A stretch of 64,000 nucleotides of DNA from an uncultured Prevotellaceae bacterium (GTDB lineage: Bacteria > Bacteroidota > Bacteroidia > Bacteroidales > Bacteroidaceae): assembly GCA_947166345.1 (NCBI GenBank), contig CAMVDU010000004.1, positions 39,722 through 103,721 on the forward strand, given 5' to 3'. Positions 29,059 through 37,403 of this stretch are shown in pieces (position 1 is the stretch's first letter; each line of letters begins with the position of its first letter). The translations under genes and the position numbers were made by a program. A model generated the notes under the pieces. The model saw only the letters and a list, made by a program, of their open reading frames with translations, searched no databases and had not been told where the DNA came from.

Positions 29059-29063
29059 ACCTC

Positions 29064-30230
29064 TCAACCAGCAGCCGTCCAATCTAAGGCCACGAATCGG
29101 TACCGCTGTGATTCCACGGGGATGGGGCGGTAACTAAAGTGCTTTGCCTTAGCCTTCCGTCGCAAAGCTTCCTCTGTCGCCTTCATCACAACCGGATTCA
29201 CAAAAGCACTTTCCTCAGGTTCCATCAGCAACAGCTGCCCTTTCGAACAAGCCTCGAAATAGACCCCACCAGGTTTGTAAAAACGCTCATGAGGTGACCC
29301 TTCCTTTGGAAAGCCGTCGTTCAGCAACACCACCAATGGGAGCCCCTGTTCACGCACCATTCTGGCAATTTTCTGCTCACCTTTGCTGATTGCCGCCGTA
29401 TAGGTCACCGCCCCATTATGCGCTGCCGCCAACACCTGTTGCAGCCGTTCCTCTATTTGCCCATCGCTGGCTTCGCGGCTCATTTCCATCAACTGTCGTT
29501 CAGGCCAATCCAACAAGAAGTGGTTACCCAAAGATGTGAACTGCAACCCACACACTTCCGTCCTGCGATGCATCCTGAAAAGATCAGGATGCTCACGGCG
29601 TAAAGCCAGGCGGAGTGGGTTATCATGGAGGTAGGCAGTAAGGCGCGGCAGCATGTCGTAGCTTTTTGATATCAGGTCGTTGTAGCCACGCTCAAAAAGC
29701 AGCCCATGGCTCCTGTCATCCTTCTTCAGCCTGTGCTCAGAGGGAAGCGGAAGCGGCGGTGCCACTTCATACGAAGAAGCCCTCTCCATCCTCGTATGTT
29801 GAGGCACCGCCTCAACCACCAGCTGCCTATAGGCCTTGTTACACCCAGCCTTGAAGCCACTGATTACCTGCCCCAGATGCTCCTCCATCGACTCTTGCAC
29901 AAAAAGAATGCCATGCAGGTGGTCGGGCATCAACTGAAAAGCCAACAAGCGCACCTCATGATGGAACTGAGGTATCAGTTCCCAACAACGAATGACCTCC
30001 TGCCCCAAAGGCGTTGGCACCACACACAGAGCACCTTCCTGTCCCTCAGCAATGGCTGCACTACCCCTCAACGTACCTAAAAGCGGACGACGCCCCTCCA
30101 CGGCCATAGTAACCATATAAATATGGCGCCCGTAGTAGTCGTTGATGTTACTGCGCCGTTTCATCGAAGGAATCTTCTCGCCTGCAAAGCGCAACTTGTC
30201 CTGCAACTTTTTCTCTTTGTCGTCCATCAT
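29064..30230 (-). CDS. REP-associated tyrosine transposase (RAYT) with C-terminal extra domain
   Basis: A 388-residue protein. Residues about 30-215 form a Y1/IS200-like HUH nuclease: the metal-binding HxH motif is MPDHLHGILFV (His104, His106) and the candidate nucleophile is Tyr134 in SGFKAGCNKAYRQL. The conserved RGYNDLI and YLHDNPLR segments of RAYTs follow. RAYTs nick REP palindromes and are single-copy, without their own IS ends. Residues about 225-388 are an additional domain with GEQKIARMVREQGLPLVVLLNDGFP and KPGGVYFEACSKGQLLLMEP, reminiscent of a Rossmann-like DprA/LOG fold; this part is inference. The -7 box is only 5 bp before the start codon, implying a leaderless mRNA. REP-like palindromes elsewhere in the window may be its targets. 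Confidence 0.88.
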   Translation of the reverse strand: MMDDKEKKLQDKLRFAGEKIPSMKRRSNINDYYGRHIYMVTMAVEGRRPLLGTLRGSAAIAEGQEGALCVVPTPLGQEVIRCWELIPQFHHEVRLLAFQLMPDHLHGILFVQESMEEHLGQVISGFKAGCNKAYRQLVVEAVPQHTRMERASSYEVAPPLPLPSEHRLKKDDRSHGLLFERGYNDLISKSYDMLPRLTAYLHDNPLRLALRREHPDLFRMHRRTEVCGLQFTSLGNHFLLDWPERQLMEMSREASDGQIEERLQQVLAAAHNGAVTYTAAISKGEQKIARMVREQGLPLVVLLNDGFPKEGSPHERFYKPGGVYFEACSKGQLLLMEPEESAFVNPVVMKATEEALRRKAKAKHFSYRPIPVESQRYRFVALDWTAAG

Positions 30231-30235
30231 GTTTG

Positions 30236-30243
30236 CAAAGATA
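30236..30243 (-). promoter_or_regulatory. -7 box TATCTTTG of the RAYT gene, 5 bp from the ATG
   Basis: Minus-strand TAnnTTTG; transcription would start at or next to the ATG at 30230 or the one right after it. Confidence 0.65.
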
Positions 30244-30318
30244 CAACTTTTTATTGAAACAAAAAGGGTTTAGCAAAAAATATGGCTGCGTTTTCTTTGA
30301 TTATTTGGTTTTTATAAT

Positions 30319-30326
30319 TAACTTTG
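30319..30326 (+). promoter_or_regulatory. -7 box TAACTTTG before the 154-residue unknown gene
   Basis: Plus-strand TAnnTTTG, 33 bp before the chosen ATG at 30360. Confidence 0.65.
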
Positions 30327-30359
30327 CAGCCGAAAGGCAAATATAGAAAAGAGAACATT

Positions 30360-30821
30360 ATGACTCACCTGACAGACGAAGATCATAAGAAGCAGATGGC
30401 CGACATGAAGGCTTTTGACGAACAGATGCCTTGCATTGGTATCTTCTGGTACGATCTAGAAAACAAATCCCTTTTTGGTGTCCGTAAGAAAGAGATTACA
30501 CCGAAGATGGTTGAGGAAGCAGCCGAAAAGGGGCTTCCCTTTATCAACTATCCTCATCTGCACAGACAGGTATGGGCGAAAGAGTATTTTAAGGCACAGG
30601 CCAAACATGAGGATACAAAGTTTAAGGGTGACTATACCCAAGTTCCGAGAGGTCGTGTGGCTTGGAATATCGACAAGTTCATTGTTCTTGTAGGCCATTG
30701 GGCAGAGCCTATTCTTGATGAACTGACGACACTTATCGAAGAAGAATTCTCTCTTCCTTATTTCGAGTTTGTCTATGATGAGCACTGGGATCTAGGTCAT
30801 GGCTGGTCTGGAGACATGTAA
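30360..30821 (+). CDS. Conserved-looking cytoplasmic protein of unknown function
   Basis: A 153-residue soluble protein starting MTHLTDEDHKKQMADMK; the start is chosen from the -7 box position. It has no signal peptide or membrane segment. The sequence is rich in aromatics (IGIFWYDLENKSLFGVRKKEI, FVYDEHWDLGHGWSGDM) and has an evenly mixed composition, so it looks like a folded domain rather than a shadow. I do not recognise the family. It is transcribed alone and converges on the zinc-ribbon gene. Confidence 0.65.
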   Translation: MTHLTDEDHKKQMADMKAFDEQMPCIGIFWYDLENKSLFGVRKKEITPKMVEEAAEKGLPFINYPHLHRQVWAKEYFKAQAKHEDTKFKGDYTQVPRGRVAWNIDKFIVLVGHWAEPILDELTTLIEEEFSLPYFEFVYDEHWDLGHGWSGDM

Positions 30822-30848
30822 CTCCTAATAATGTTTCCCTCGATTACC

Positions 30849-31364
30849 CTAGCCTAAGCCAAAGGTATGAAGGATTGTACCCAAGAACTCGTCTGAGGTG
30901 AACGCCAGCAGGAAGATGTCTACAATCGACACGATCAAGCCTACAAAAGCGAAGTGGCGAGGAGAATGGAACATGCCTACAATAGAGAAGAACAGTCCGA
31001 AGATATAGAGAATGAAACAAAGGAAAAGTCTGTCGGCTGTCATGAACATTGATGACAGGTAAACGACAAGCGACAATAGCGCAAAGATAAATCCCGCGAT
31101 ACCTACGCCATTGACTTTTCGTTTCTCAACGACTGGCGCTGCATTATTTGTCGTCACCTGCTGGTAATACGTGTTCGTCTGATGAACAAGTGTTACTGAT
31201 GGTTGATCCTGATGGGAAACACCATCCAGAGGCTTGCCACAGAATGGACAAAAAACAGCTCCTTCTTGTACCTCCCTGCCGCAATAGCTACAATACCGTT
31301 TCACCACTTCAGGCTCTACGGTTTGAATGGCGTTGTCATTTTCTATCTTTACAATGTCAGGCAT
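30849..31364 (-). CDS. Zinc-ribbon membrane protein
   Basis: A 171-residue protein. Residues about 24-47 form a zinc ribbon with two CxxC knuckles (YCSYCGRE and FCPFCGKP). After a Gln/Thr-rich linker (about 50-80), the C-terminal half has three hydrophobic segments (about 88-108, 112-134 and 138-160). This is the zinc_ribbon_2 plus DUF4190-like membrane architecture, common in bacteria and of unknown function. It has its own -7 box. Confidence 0.78.
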   Translation of the reverse strand: MPDIVKIENDNAIQTVEPEVVKRYCSYCGREVQEGAVFCPFCGKPLDGVSHQDQPSVTLVHQTNTYYQQVTTNNAAPVVEKRKVNGVGIAGFIFALLSLVVYLSSMFMTADRLFLCFILYIFGLFFSIVGMFHSPRHFAFVGLIVSIVDIFLLAFTSDEFLGTILHTFGLG

Positions 31365-31391
31365 AGATTATTTGAATTAAGTATCTGTTTG

Positions 31392-31399
31392 CAAAGATA
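31392..31399 (-). promoter_or_regulatory. -7 box TATCTTTG of the zinc-ribbon gene
   Basis: Minus-strand TAnnTTTG, 27 bp before the ATG at 31364. Confidence 0.7.
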
Positions 31400-31507
31400 C
31401 AACATTTTCTTGAAACCACCAAATCTTTTGCGCCATAGGATAGTTTTTAACCAGGATTTCAGAAACAACAAGGGTCTGGTATCCCTACCCTCCTTCATCA
31501 ACAGCAA

Positions 31508-31530
31508 GACACTCACCTGACCCTGATGTC
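31508..31530. repeat. REP-like imperfect palindrome (GACACTCA ... TGATGTC)
   Basis: The inner word ACTCACCTGACCC is shared with the palindrome at 59713-59741. It lies 20 bp beyond the stop of the TonB-like gene. Confidence 0.55.
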
Positions 31531-31549
31531 TCCACTGTCATTTTGGGCA

Positions 31550-32035
31550 TCAATTTACAGTCTTAAAGGGGACATTAATCGTATATCTAACCCGGATTGG
31601 CTTGCCGTCCTGAGTGCCAGGCTTCCATTTTGGCATAGAAGATATCACTCTCACAGCTTCTCTGTCCAATAAAGGATGTACGCTCCGTTTTACTTCTACA
31701 TCTGTTACGTTTCCATCGATATCTACTACAAAAGAAACAAAGACTCTTCCTTGAATACCGTTATTCAATGCATCTTTGGGATATTTAATATGATCCCATA
31801 AATATTGTTGAACACCTTCTTCCCCACCAGGATTATCAACATTTTTGCGCCCAATCTTATAGGTGCAAGGCAGGAACTCTGGTGCTTCTTCTTTTACTTC
31901 CTTTGGGGATGAAGAAGACGAAACATCCTCTTTTTTTGCAGAAGTATCTTTCCCACTTAGTAATACCTGTCCATTAACAGTCAAGGTTGAGTAGATAGTG
32001 ATGAAAAATATAATGACAAGTTTTTTCATATTCAT
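31550..32035 (-). CDS. Secreted TonB C-terminal domain protein
   Basis: A 161-residue protein with an N-terminal signal or anchor (MNMKKLVIIFFITIYSTLTVNGQ), a Ser-rich and charged linker (about 30-50), and a TonB C-terminal domain at about 80-161: GIQGRVFVSFVVDIDGNVTDVEVKRS and LLDREAVRVISSMPKWKPG, ending IRVRYTINVPFKTVN. TonB energises outer-membrane receptors, but this protein is short and lacks the long Pro-rich span, so it may be an accessory or partner-binding variant. Either of two Met codons at the start is possible. Confidence 0.8.
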   Translation of the reverse strand: MNMKKLVIIFFITIYSTLTVNGQVLLSGKDTSAKKEDVSSSSSPKEVKEEAPEFLPCTYKIGRKNVDNPGGEEGVQQYLWDHIKYPKDALNNGIQGRVFVSFVVDIDGNVTDVEVKRSVHPLLDREAVRVISSMPKWKPGTQDGKPIRVRYTINVPFKTVN

Positions 32036-32093
32036 AGGGGGACTAACGGTTTACAAATCATCCTTTGGTAAGTAGTCAATTACTTCATTCATC

Positions 32094-32288
32094 CTATTCC
32101 ATCTCGTCTGGACTATCATAAAACTCCATGGCAGCGAGGGCTTCGTCGTCGTTGCTGAATTCTGAATCCTCCTCGAAGATCTCTTCCACCTCTTCATTGA
32201 CATTTTTGTCCTCCAACTGCTCTACTTCCTCCTTTTGTCTCTCAGGCGTAAACGAGCCGACCTTACCTGCTTTTATTCTATGTCTCAT
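32094..32288 (-). CDS. Small acidic protein of unknown function
   Basis: A 64-residue protein: basic N-terminus (MRHRIKAGKVGSFTPERQ), then a very acidic region (EEVEEIFEEDSEFSNDDEALAAMEFYDSPDEME). There is no signal peptide. A TATCTTTG box 32 bp upstream supports expression. The charge pattern suggests a protein-binding or nucleic-acid-mimic role, but that is only a guess. Confidence 0.55.
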   Translation of the reverse strand: MRHRIKAGKVGSFTPERQKEEVEQLEDKNVNEEVEEIFEEDSEFSNDDEALAAMEFYDSPDEME

Positions 32289-32319
32289 ATTGAATTATTG
32301 TTTTAGTTATTTGGTACTG

Positions 32320-32327
32320 CAAAGATA
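32320..32327 (-). promoter_or_regulatory. -7 box TATCTTTG of the small acidic protein gene
   Basis: Minus-strand TAnnTTTG, 31 bp before the ATG at 32288. Confidence 0.65.
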
Positions 32328-32474
32328 CGAAGAATCTTTGAGAATAGCAAGGAAAAAGAGAATTTGTTTGGAAAAAACTTTGTTCAGGATTTCTGGAAAG
32401 TGCCTGTGGCAGGCAGTTTGACGAGGATGGCCGTGTGTCTTATGACATTCTTATGAGGTCCGCATGAACTGGGT

Positions 32475-32694
32475 CACGCTGTTACACTGTTACGCTGTTA
32501 CGCCGTTACATTTGGTGAAACTGCGTTGTTACTTTGAGGGAGTAGGTAATTTTTATATTATATATATAATATAAATTTATTGTAATATAAAATAATGATG
32601 ATATTATCGTCTTCGACTTGCTCGTCGATCGGCATAAACCTGACAAGCAAAATAGTAAAAGTAACAGCGTAACGGCGTAACGGCGTAACGGTGT
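32475..32694. repeat. Element 1: inverted arrays of 8-bp units around an AT palindrome
   Basis: The left arm has GTTAC at 32481, 32489, 32497 and 32505, exactly 8 bp apart. The right arm has GTAAC at 32661, 32669, 32677 and 32685, also 8 bp apart and in the opposite orientation. Between them is a perfect 24-bp AT-only palindrome (32552-32575). It is the first of three loci with this design. Confidence 0.85.
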
Positions 32695-32779
32695 CAAGAC
32701 ACATAGACACACATATTTATAATATATATACTCTAGCTTTGTTGCCCAGAAAAAATCAGAAAAGGTATTTCTCCCCGCA

Positions 32780-32884
32780 ACGAGACGCTCCTTGCATCGC
32801 GCCGAGACGCTCCTTGCCCAGCAAGGTGACGCACGGTGCCGACCAACGTGACGCTCCTTGGACACCAAGATGACGCTCCTTGGT
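32780..32884. repeat. GACGCTCC direct repeats
   Basis: The word GACGCTCCTTG occurs at least four times, in the contexts CGAGACGCTCCTTGC and GTGACGCTCCTTGG. The related sequence GCAACGAGACGCTC appears in inverted orientation at about 63222-63235. Confidence 0.75.
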
Positions 32885-33188
32885 GAAAATGAAAGAATGT
32901 AATAATGAACTTTCTGATTAAGCGAGAGCAGAGTCATGCTTGCATAGGCTATGCCGAGCGTGAAGAAAGTCGACGAAGTCAAAGAACGAAGAATGAAATG
33001 CGTGTTGGCGACAATGTGCCGATAAGAGGGCGATAAGAGAGAGGTGGTGATGCATAACACGTTGTATATTAGATATTTAGCAAGACTCGGGTTGAAAGTT
33101 TTTTGGATCATCTGTTCAAAATATTTGCCCACCTCGTCATTTCTTCGTACCTTCGCACCGTGGGACGAGAGAAGGTAGCAGAGCGCTG

Positions 33189-35570
33189 CTATTTGACGAC
33201 GGTGAACTTGGCGTATTTCAGAAGGAGTTGCTTGGTGCCGGTGTTGCGAAACTGAACGGTGGCCTTGGTGTTCTCGCCCGTACCCTCGATCTTGATAATG
33301 GTGCCAATGCCAAAACGCTGATGCTCAATGACTGCTCCTTCGTGCAAGGCACTCGAAGAGTTCGAGGGGTTCAAGGGTCTCTGAGACACCTGACTGACAG
33401 GACGGAAGCGGCCACCGGCCTGCTGGAGCTGGCGCTTGAAGCCTGCGGAGAAAGGATCAACGGCAGGTTCGGGTCTTCGCGGAGCCACCTGGCGAGGCAT
33501 GGGGTCGGCACGGAACTGGGTGGCCACGGGTCGCGGATTCTGCGTCCAGGAATTACGGGTCCAGGTATCACGCGAACGGGTGGTTTGATTCTGGTCAGAG
33601 GAAGAAGAAGAAAGTGAGCCTTCCACCTGCAGGAGACGGGGGTCGATGTCCTTGATGAAGCGCGAGGGTGTGTCGTACTCCATGCGTCCATAGCGGAAAC
33701 GGTTCTGCGCACAGGTGAGGATGCAATGGCGCTCAGCTCGCGTGATGGCCACATATAGCAGACGGCGCTCCTCCTCAAGCTCGCGCATGGAGGTGGTACA
33801 CATGGGTGAAGGGAAGATGTTCTCCTCGAGACCCACGACGAAGACAGTGGGAAACTCGAGACCCTTGGCCGAATGGATGGTCATGAGCGACACCTTGGGC
33901 TGGTCGCCGTCGCCCTCGCTGTCAAGGTCGGTCAGCAACGACACCTCCTGCAGATAGTCACTCAGCCCCACCTGGTCTTCCTGTCCCTCTTCCTTGCGGC
34001 TTTCCACAAAGTCCTGCATGCCGCTGAGGAACTCCTCGAGGTTCTCCTGACGCGAGATGTCCTCAGGATTGCGACTGCCGTAGATCTCAGCCGACACACC
34101 GCTCTCCATGATGATGGCGTGACCCAACTGATACACATCCTCGCCATCGACACGTGCCGCCCAACCCTCGACGAGCTGTCGGAAGGCCTCAATCTTGCGG
34201 GCTGTGCCAGCGGCTATCTCAAGATGGAACAGGGAGGGCTGACAGATGACCGTCCACAGCGACACACCATAGGTGGTTGCCGTAGTCACGATCTTGCCTA
34301 CAGTAGTGTCGCCAATGCCACGCGTAGGATAGTTGATGATGCGCTTCAGAGCCTCCTCGTCGTTGGGGTTGGCCACCACACGGAAATAGGCGATGACATC
34401 CTTGATCTCCTTGCGCTGATAGAAGCTGAGACCGCCATAGATGCGATAGGGAATGCCGTCCTTGCGCATCTGTTCCTCGAAGGAGCGGCTCTGGGCGTTG
34501 GTACGGTAGAGGATGGCGAAGTCGCTGTACTCGCAACGGTCCTGCCGACGGATACGCTTGATGTCGTTGCACACAATCATCGCCTCCTCCTTGTCGCTGT
34601 AGGCAGGCTTCAGCTGCAGACGCTCGCCCTCATCGTTGCGGCTATAGACATCCTTGGGTATCTGACGCTCGTTCTTCTTGATCAGACTGTTGGCAGCCTG
34701 CACAATGAGTTGGGTAGAACGGTAGTTCTGCTCGAGTTTGAAGAGACGGGCATTGTCGTAGGCATCGCGGAAATTGAGGATATTATCGATATTGGCACCA
34801 CGGAAACTGTAGATGCTCTGGGCATCGTCACCCACAACGCAAACACGCTGACGTTCGCGTGTCAGCTGCAGTACAATCTGCTGTTGGGCGAAGTTGGTAT
34901 CCTGGTACTCATCGACCAGCACAAACTGGAACTTATCGACATACTTCCGTCGGATGTCCTCATGGTTCCTAAAGAGCAGGAAGGTCTGCACCAGCAGGTC
35001 GTCGAAATCCATCGCATTGGCCTGACGACAGCGTTCGGCATACCTCACAAAGACATCGGCCACCTTGGGCTTTTTCGAGTCGTAGAGCGAACAGTTGACG
35101 AAGGCGTTGGGCATGATGAGATGGTTCTTGGCCATCGATATCTGGTCGCTGACAGACGAAGGCTTATACACCTTGTCGTCGAGTGCCATCTCCTTGATGA
35201 TACTCTTCACCAGGGAACGGGCATCAGTCTGGTCGTAGATGGTGAAATTGGAGTTGTAGCCAATGGTCTCAGCCTCAGCACGCAGGATACGTGCAAAGAC
35301 CGAGTGGAACGTACCCATCTGCAGATAGCGGGCCTGCTCCTCCCCTACCAGCCTTCCTATGCGTTCCTTCATCTCGCGAGCTGCCTTGTTGGTGAACGTC
35401 AGCGCCAGGATGTTCCAGGGTTTCATGCCCTGTTGCAGGAGCCAGGCAATCTTGTAGGTTAGCACACGCGTCTTACCCGATCCGGCACCAGCAATGACGA
35501 GCGATGCCCCATCGCAATAGAGCACCGCTTCGCGCTGACTGTCATTGAGTTGATTCAGCAGTTCGCTCAT
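33189..35570 (-). CDS. uvrD: UvrD/PcrA-type 3'-5' DNA helicase
   Basis: A 793-residue superfamily 1A helicase for repair and replication-fork maintenance. I chose ATG 35570 (MSELLNQLNDSQREAVLYCDG), 6 bp after the hisS stop; the longer frame begins with TTG. Motifs: Walker A AGAGSGKTRVLTYKIAWLL, Ia ALTFTNKAAREMKERI, Walker B LVDEYQDTNFAQQ, VVGDDAQSIYSFRGA, LEQNYRS and TIHSAKGLEFPTVFVVGL. A disordered Ser/Gln/Arg-rich linker (about 640-725) precedes the C-terminal Tudor-like domain typical of PcrA/UvrD (HQRFGIGTIIKIEG). It is the last gene of the fur-purA-hisS run. Confidence 0.95.
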   Translation of the reverse strand: MSELLNQLNDSQREAVLYCDGASLVIAGAGSGKTRVLTYKIAWLLQQGMKPWNILALTFTNKAAREMKERIGRLVGEEQARYLQMGTFHSVFARILRAEAETIGYNSNFTIYDQTDARSLVKSIIKEMALDDKVYKPSSVSDQISMAKNHLIMPNAFVNCSLYDSKKPKVADVFVRYAERCRQANAMDFDDLLVQTFLLFRNHEDIRRKYVDKFQFVLVDEYQDTNFAQQQIVLQLTRERQRVCVVGDDAQSIYSFRGANIDNILNFRDAYDNARLFKLEQNYRSTQLIVQAANSLIKKNERQIPKDVYSRNDEGERLQLKPAYSDKEEAMIVCNDIKRIRRQDRCEYSDFAILYRTNAQSRSFEEQMRKDGIPYRIYGGLSFYQRKEIKDVIAYFRVVANPNDEEALKRIINYPTRGIGDTTVGKIVTTATTYGVSLWTVICQPSLFHLEIAAGTARKIEAFRQLVEGWAARVDGEDVYQLGHAIIMESGVSAEIYGSRNPEDISRQENLEEFLSGMQDFVESRKEEGQEDQVGLSDYLQEVSLLTDLDSEGDGDQPKVSLMTIHSAKGLEFPTVFVVGLEENIFPSPMCTTSMRELEEERRLLYVAITRAERHCILTCAQNRFRYGRMEYDTPSRFIKDIDPRLLQVEGSLSSSSSDQNQTTRSRDTWTRNSWTQNPRPVATQFRADPMPRQVAPRRPEPAVDPFSAGFKRQLQQAGGRFRPVSQVSQRPLNPSNSSSALHEGAVIEHQRFGIGTIIKIEGTGENTKATVQFRNTGTKQLLLKYAKFTVVK

Positions 35571-35576
35571 GGACAA

Positions 35577-36929
35577 TCAGCCTTTGAGACTGGCTATCAG
35601 TTCGTCGGCGGAAAGCAACATCTGCTCGCCCGTCTCCATATTCTTCAGTGTCACCTTGCCGGCAGCCATCTCGCTGTCGCCAGCCAGCACCACAAAGGGT
35701 ATCTGCTTGGCGTTGGCATAGCTCATCTGCTTCTTCATCTTGGCTGCATCAGGGAACAGCTCGGCACGGATGCCAGCCTTGCGCACAGCCGACAGGATGG
35801 GCAGACAGTAGGCCGTCTCTTTCTCGCCGAAGTTGATGAACAGCACCTTCGATGTCTGCAACGAGTCTTTCGGATAGAGGTCGAGGGCGTTCAGCACGTC
35901 GTAGATACGATCTACGCCAAACGAGATGCCCACACCCGACAGACCAGGCATGCCGAAGATGCCCGTGAGGTTGTCGTAGCGACCACCACCCGAGATGCTG
36001 CCCATAGGAGTGTCAAGGGCCTTCACCTCGAAGATGGCACCTGTGTAGTAGCTCAAGCCACGAGCCAGGGTGAGGTCCACCTGCAGTTGAGAGTTGAGAG
36101 AAGAGAGGTGAGAGATAATGAAGCGAGTCTCCTCGACGCCCTTCAAGCCTGTCTCGCTGTCCTTCAGGACCTCGGCGATGGTATTCAGCTTCTCCTCGTT
36201 GGTGCCCTCGAGCATGATGATGGGTTGCAGCTTCTGGATCTGCTCCTCGCTGAGACCATCCTCGCGCAGTTCCTGGTTGACGTTGTCGATACCAATCTTG
36301 TCGAGCTTGTCGATGGCAACGGTGATATCTACAATCTTATCGGCAGCACCAATCACCTCAGCAATACCTGTCAGAATCTTACGGTTGTTAATCTTGATCT
36401 GCACACGGACACCCAGACGAGAGAAGACCTCGTCCTCGATCTGCATCAGCTCCACTTCGTTGAGCAGCGAGTCAGAGCCCACCACGTCGCCGTCGAACTG
36501 ATAGAACTCACGATAGCGACCCTTCTGGGGACGGTCGGCACGCCATACGGGTTGCATCTGATAGCGCTTGAACGGCAATTGCAGTTCCTCACGATGCATC
36601 ACCACATAACGGGCGAAAGGCACGGTGAGATCGTAGCGCAAACCTTTCTCGCAGAGCTTGGCTGCCAGACGCAGCGTATTGCGCTCCGTCAGTTCCTGGT
36701 CGTCAATCTTATTGAGGTAGTCGCCTGAGTTCAGAATCTTAAACAGCAGTTTGTCGCCCTCCTCGCCATACTTGCCCATCAGCGTCTGAAGGGTCTCCAT
36801 AGCGGGTGTCTCTATCTGCTGGAAGCCGTAGAGCTCATAGACACTACGGATGGTATTGAAAATATAGTTGCGCTTGGCCATCTCTACTGGGCCAAAGTCG
36901 CGCGTACCCTTGGGAATACTTGGTTTCAT
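35577..36929 (-). CDS. hisS: Histidyl-tRNA synthetase
   Basis: A 450-residue class II synthetase. The start [20 protein letters not shown] is the family N-terminus; the longer frame reads back through the 35-bp repeat and is artificial. Motif 2 appears as [25 protein letters not shown]; histidine-specific [14 protein letters not shown] and GGGRYDNL are present; the C-terminal anticodon-binding domain follows. Residues about 271-281 ([11 protein letters not shown]) are coded by a CTCTCAAC-type simple repeat that looks inserted. The start lies a few bp beyond the left inverted repeat of the DUF559 cassette. Confidence 0.96.
   Translation of the reverse strand: MKPSIPKGTRDFGPVEMAKRNYIFNTIRSVYELYGFQQIETPAMETLQTLMGKYGEEGDKLLFKILNSGDYLNKIDDQELTERNTLRLAAKLCEKGLRYDLTVPFARYVVMHREELQLPFKRYQMQPVWRADRPQKGRYREFYQFDGDVVGSDSLLNEVELMQIEDEVFSRLGVRVQIKINNRKILTGIAEVIGAADKIVDITVAIDKLDKIGIDNVNQELREDGLSEEQIQKLQPIIMLEGTNEEKLNTIAEVLKDSETGLKGVEETRFIISHLSSLNSQLQVDLTLARGLSYYTGAIFEVKALDTPMGSISGGGRYDNLTGIFGMPGLSGVGISFGVDRIYDVLNALDLYPKDSLQTSKVLFINFGEKETAYCLPILSAVRKAGIRAELFPDAAKMKKQMSYANAKQIPFVVLAGDSEMAAGKVTLKNMETGEQMLLSADELIASLKG
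36086..36118 (-). repeat. Simple-repeat stretch inside hisS
   Basis: On the coding strand, CTCTC-rich units of the kind seen in intergenic spacers (TCTCACCTCTC, TCTCAACTCTCAAC) occur in frame, just before the conserved LTLARG motif. Confidence 0.6.
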
Positions 36930-36936
36930 AGAATTT

Positions 36937-36971
36937 AAAGCCCACCCAAGCCCTCCCAAAGGGAGGGATGT
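36937..36971 (+). repeat. Left 35-bp inverted repeat of the DUF559 cassette
   Basis: It starts AAAGCCCACCCAAGCC and contains the hairpin CCCTCCC-AAA-GGGAGGG. It matches the repeat at 37412-37446 in inverted orientation at 34 of 35 positions. Confidence 0.92.
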
Positions 36972-36984
36972 TTGGATAGATGTA

Positions 36985-37362
36985 TTATACGATTAAAGAT
37001 TTTATTATTACTGACATTACTGATTCCAATTCTGTAAGTACCTGTTCGTTGTCGAAGCGAATCACTCTAAATCCTTTTCTTTGTAAGTATGCCGTGCGCT
37101 CAATATCACTTATTTGCTGATTAGGATCCGTGTGATATTCTCCATCAACTTCAATGACAAGTTTATTCTTAAGTGAGACAAAATCTACGATATACATCCC
37201 AACTACATGTTGACGACGGAAATGTACTCCCAATTTGCTACCTCTGAGTTGTTTCCAAAGGACTTGTTCGGCCATTGTCATCTCCCTACGATTATTCACA
37301 GCATTATTCTCTACTGTGACGTAAGCTAAACCATCAGCCGTCTCCCACCGTCTTCTAGTCAT
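36985..37362 (-). CDS. DUF559 (Vsr-like) endonuclease domain protein
   Basis: A 125-residue protein with the DUF559 pattern: [46 protein letters not shown], containing the restriction-fold core (VDFVS and VIEVDG for the acidic residues), then [21 protein letters not shown]. Members are single-domain proteins related to the Vsr mismatch endonuclease. The start is uncertain: the first 27 residues are not conserved and translation may begin at [12 protein letters not shown]. The gene is enclosed by a 35-bp inverted repeat and separates purA from hisS, so it looks like an inserted cassette in a housekeeping operon. Target and activity are unknown. Confidence 0.85.
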   Translation of the reverse strand: MTRRRWETADGLAYVTVENNAVNNRREMTMAEQVLWKQLRGSKLGVHFRRQHVVGMYIVDFVSLKNKLVIEVDGEYHTDPNQQISDIERTAYLQRKGFRVIRFDNEQVLTELESVMSVIIKSLIV

Positions 37363-37403
37363 TACAAGTTGTCATTGACAAAAGCACCCCAAATTATTAT
37401 TGT

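Larger units (their letters stand above)
32289..33188. other. Gene-poor 900-bp stretch between the acidic protein gene and uvrD
   Basis: It holds Element 1, the GACGCTCC repeats and one short plus-strand frame at 32905-33036 (43 residues, beginning MNFLIKREQSHACIGY). That frame has no promoter and I do not call it a gene. A promoter-like pair, TTTG (33124) and TACCTTCG (33148) with 20-bp spacing, points toward the 3' end of uvrD. The long minus-strand open frame here (32506-33132) reads through the repeats and is not protein-like. Confidence 0.6.

Noticed and set aside
32905..33036. Plus-strand 43-codon frame (MNFLIKREQSHACIGY...)
   Set aside because: Balanced composition makes it tempting, but there is no promoter, and it is in a repeat region; kept only as a note.
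32506..33132. Long minus-strand open frame (208 codons) between the small acidic gene and uvrD
   Set aside because: It translates straight through the 8-bp arrays and GACGCTC repeats; the residues are low-complexity and there is no promoter.
33873..35462. Long plus-strand open frame opposite uvrD
   Set aside because: It is a shadow of the conserved uvrD coding sequence; the product has no domain pattern.
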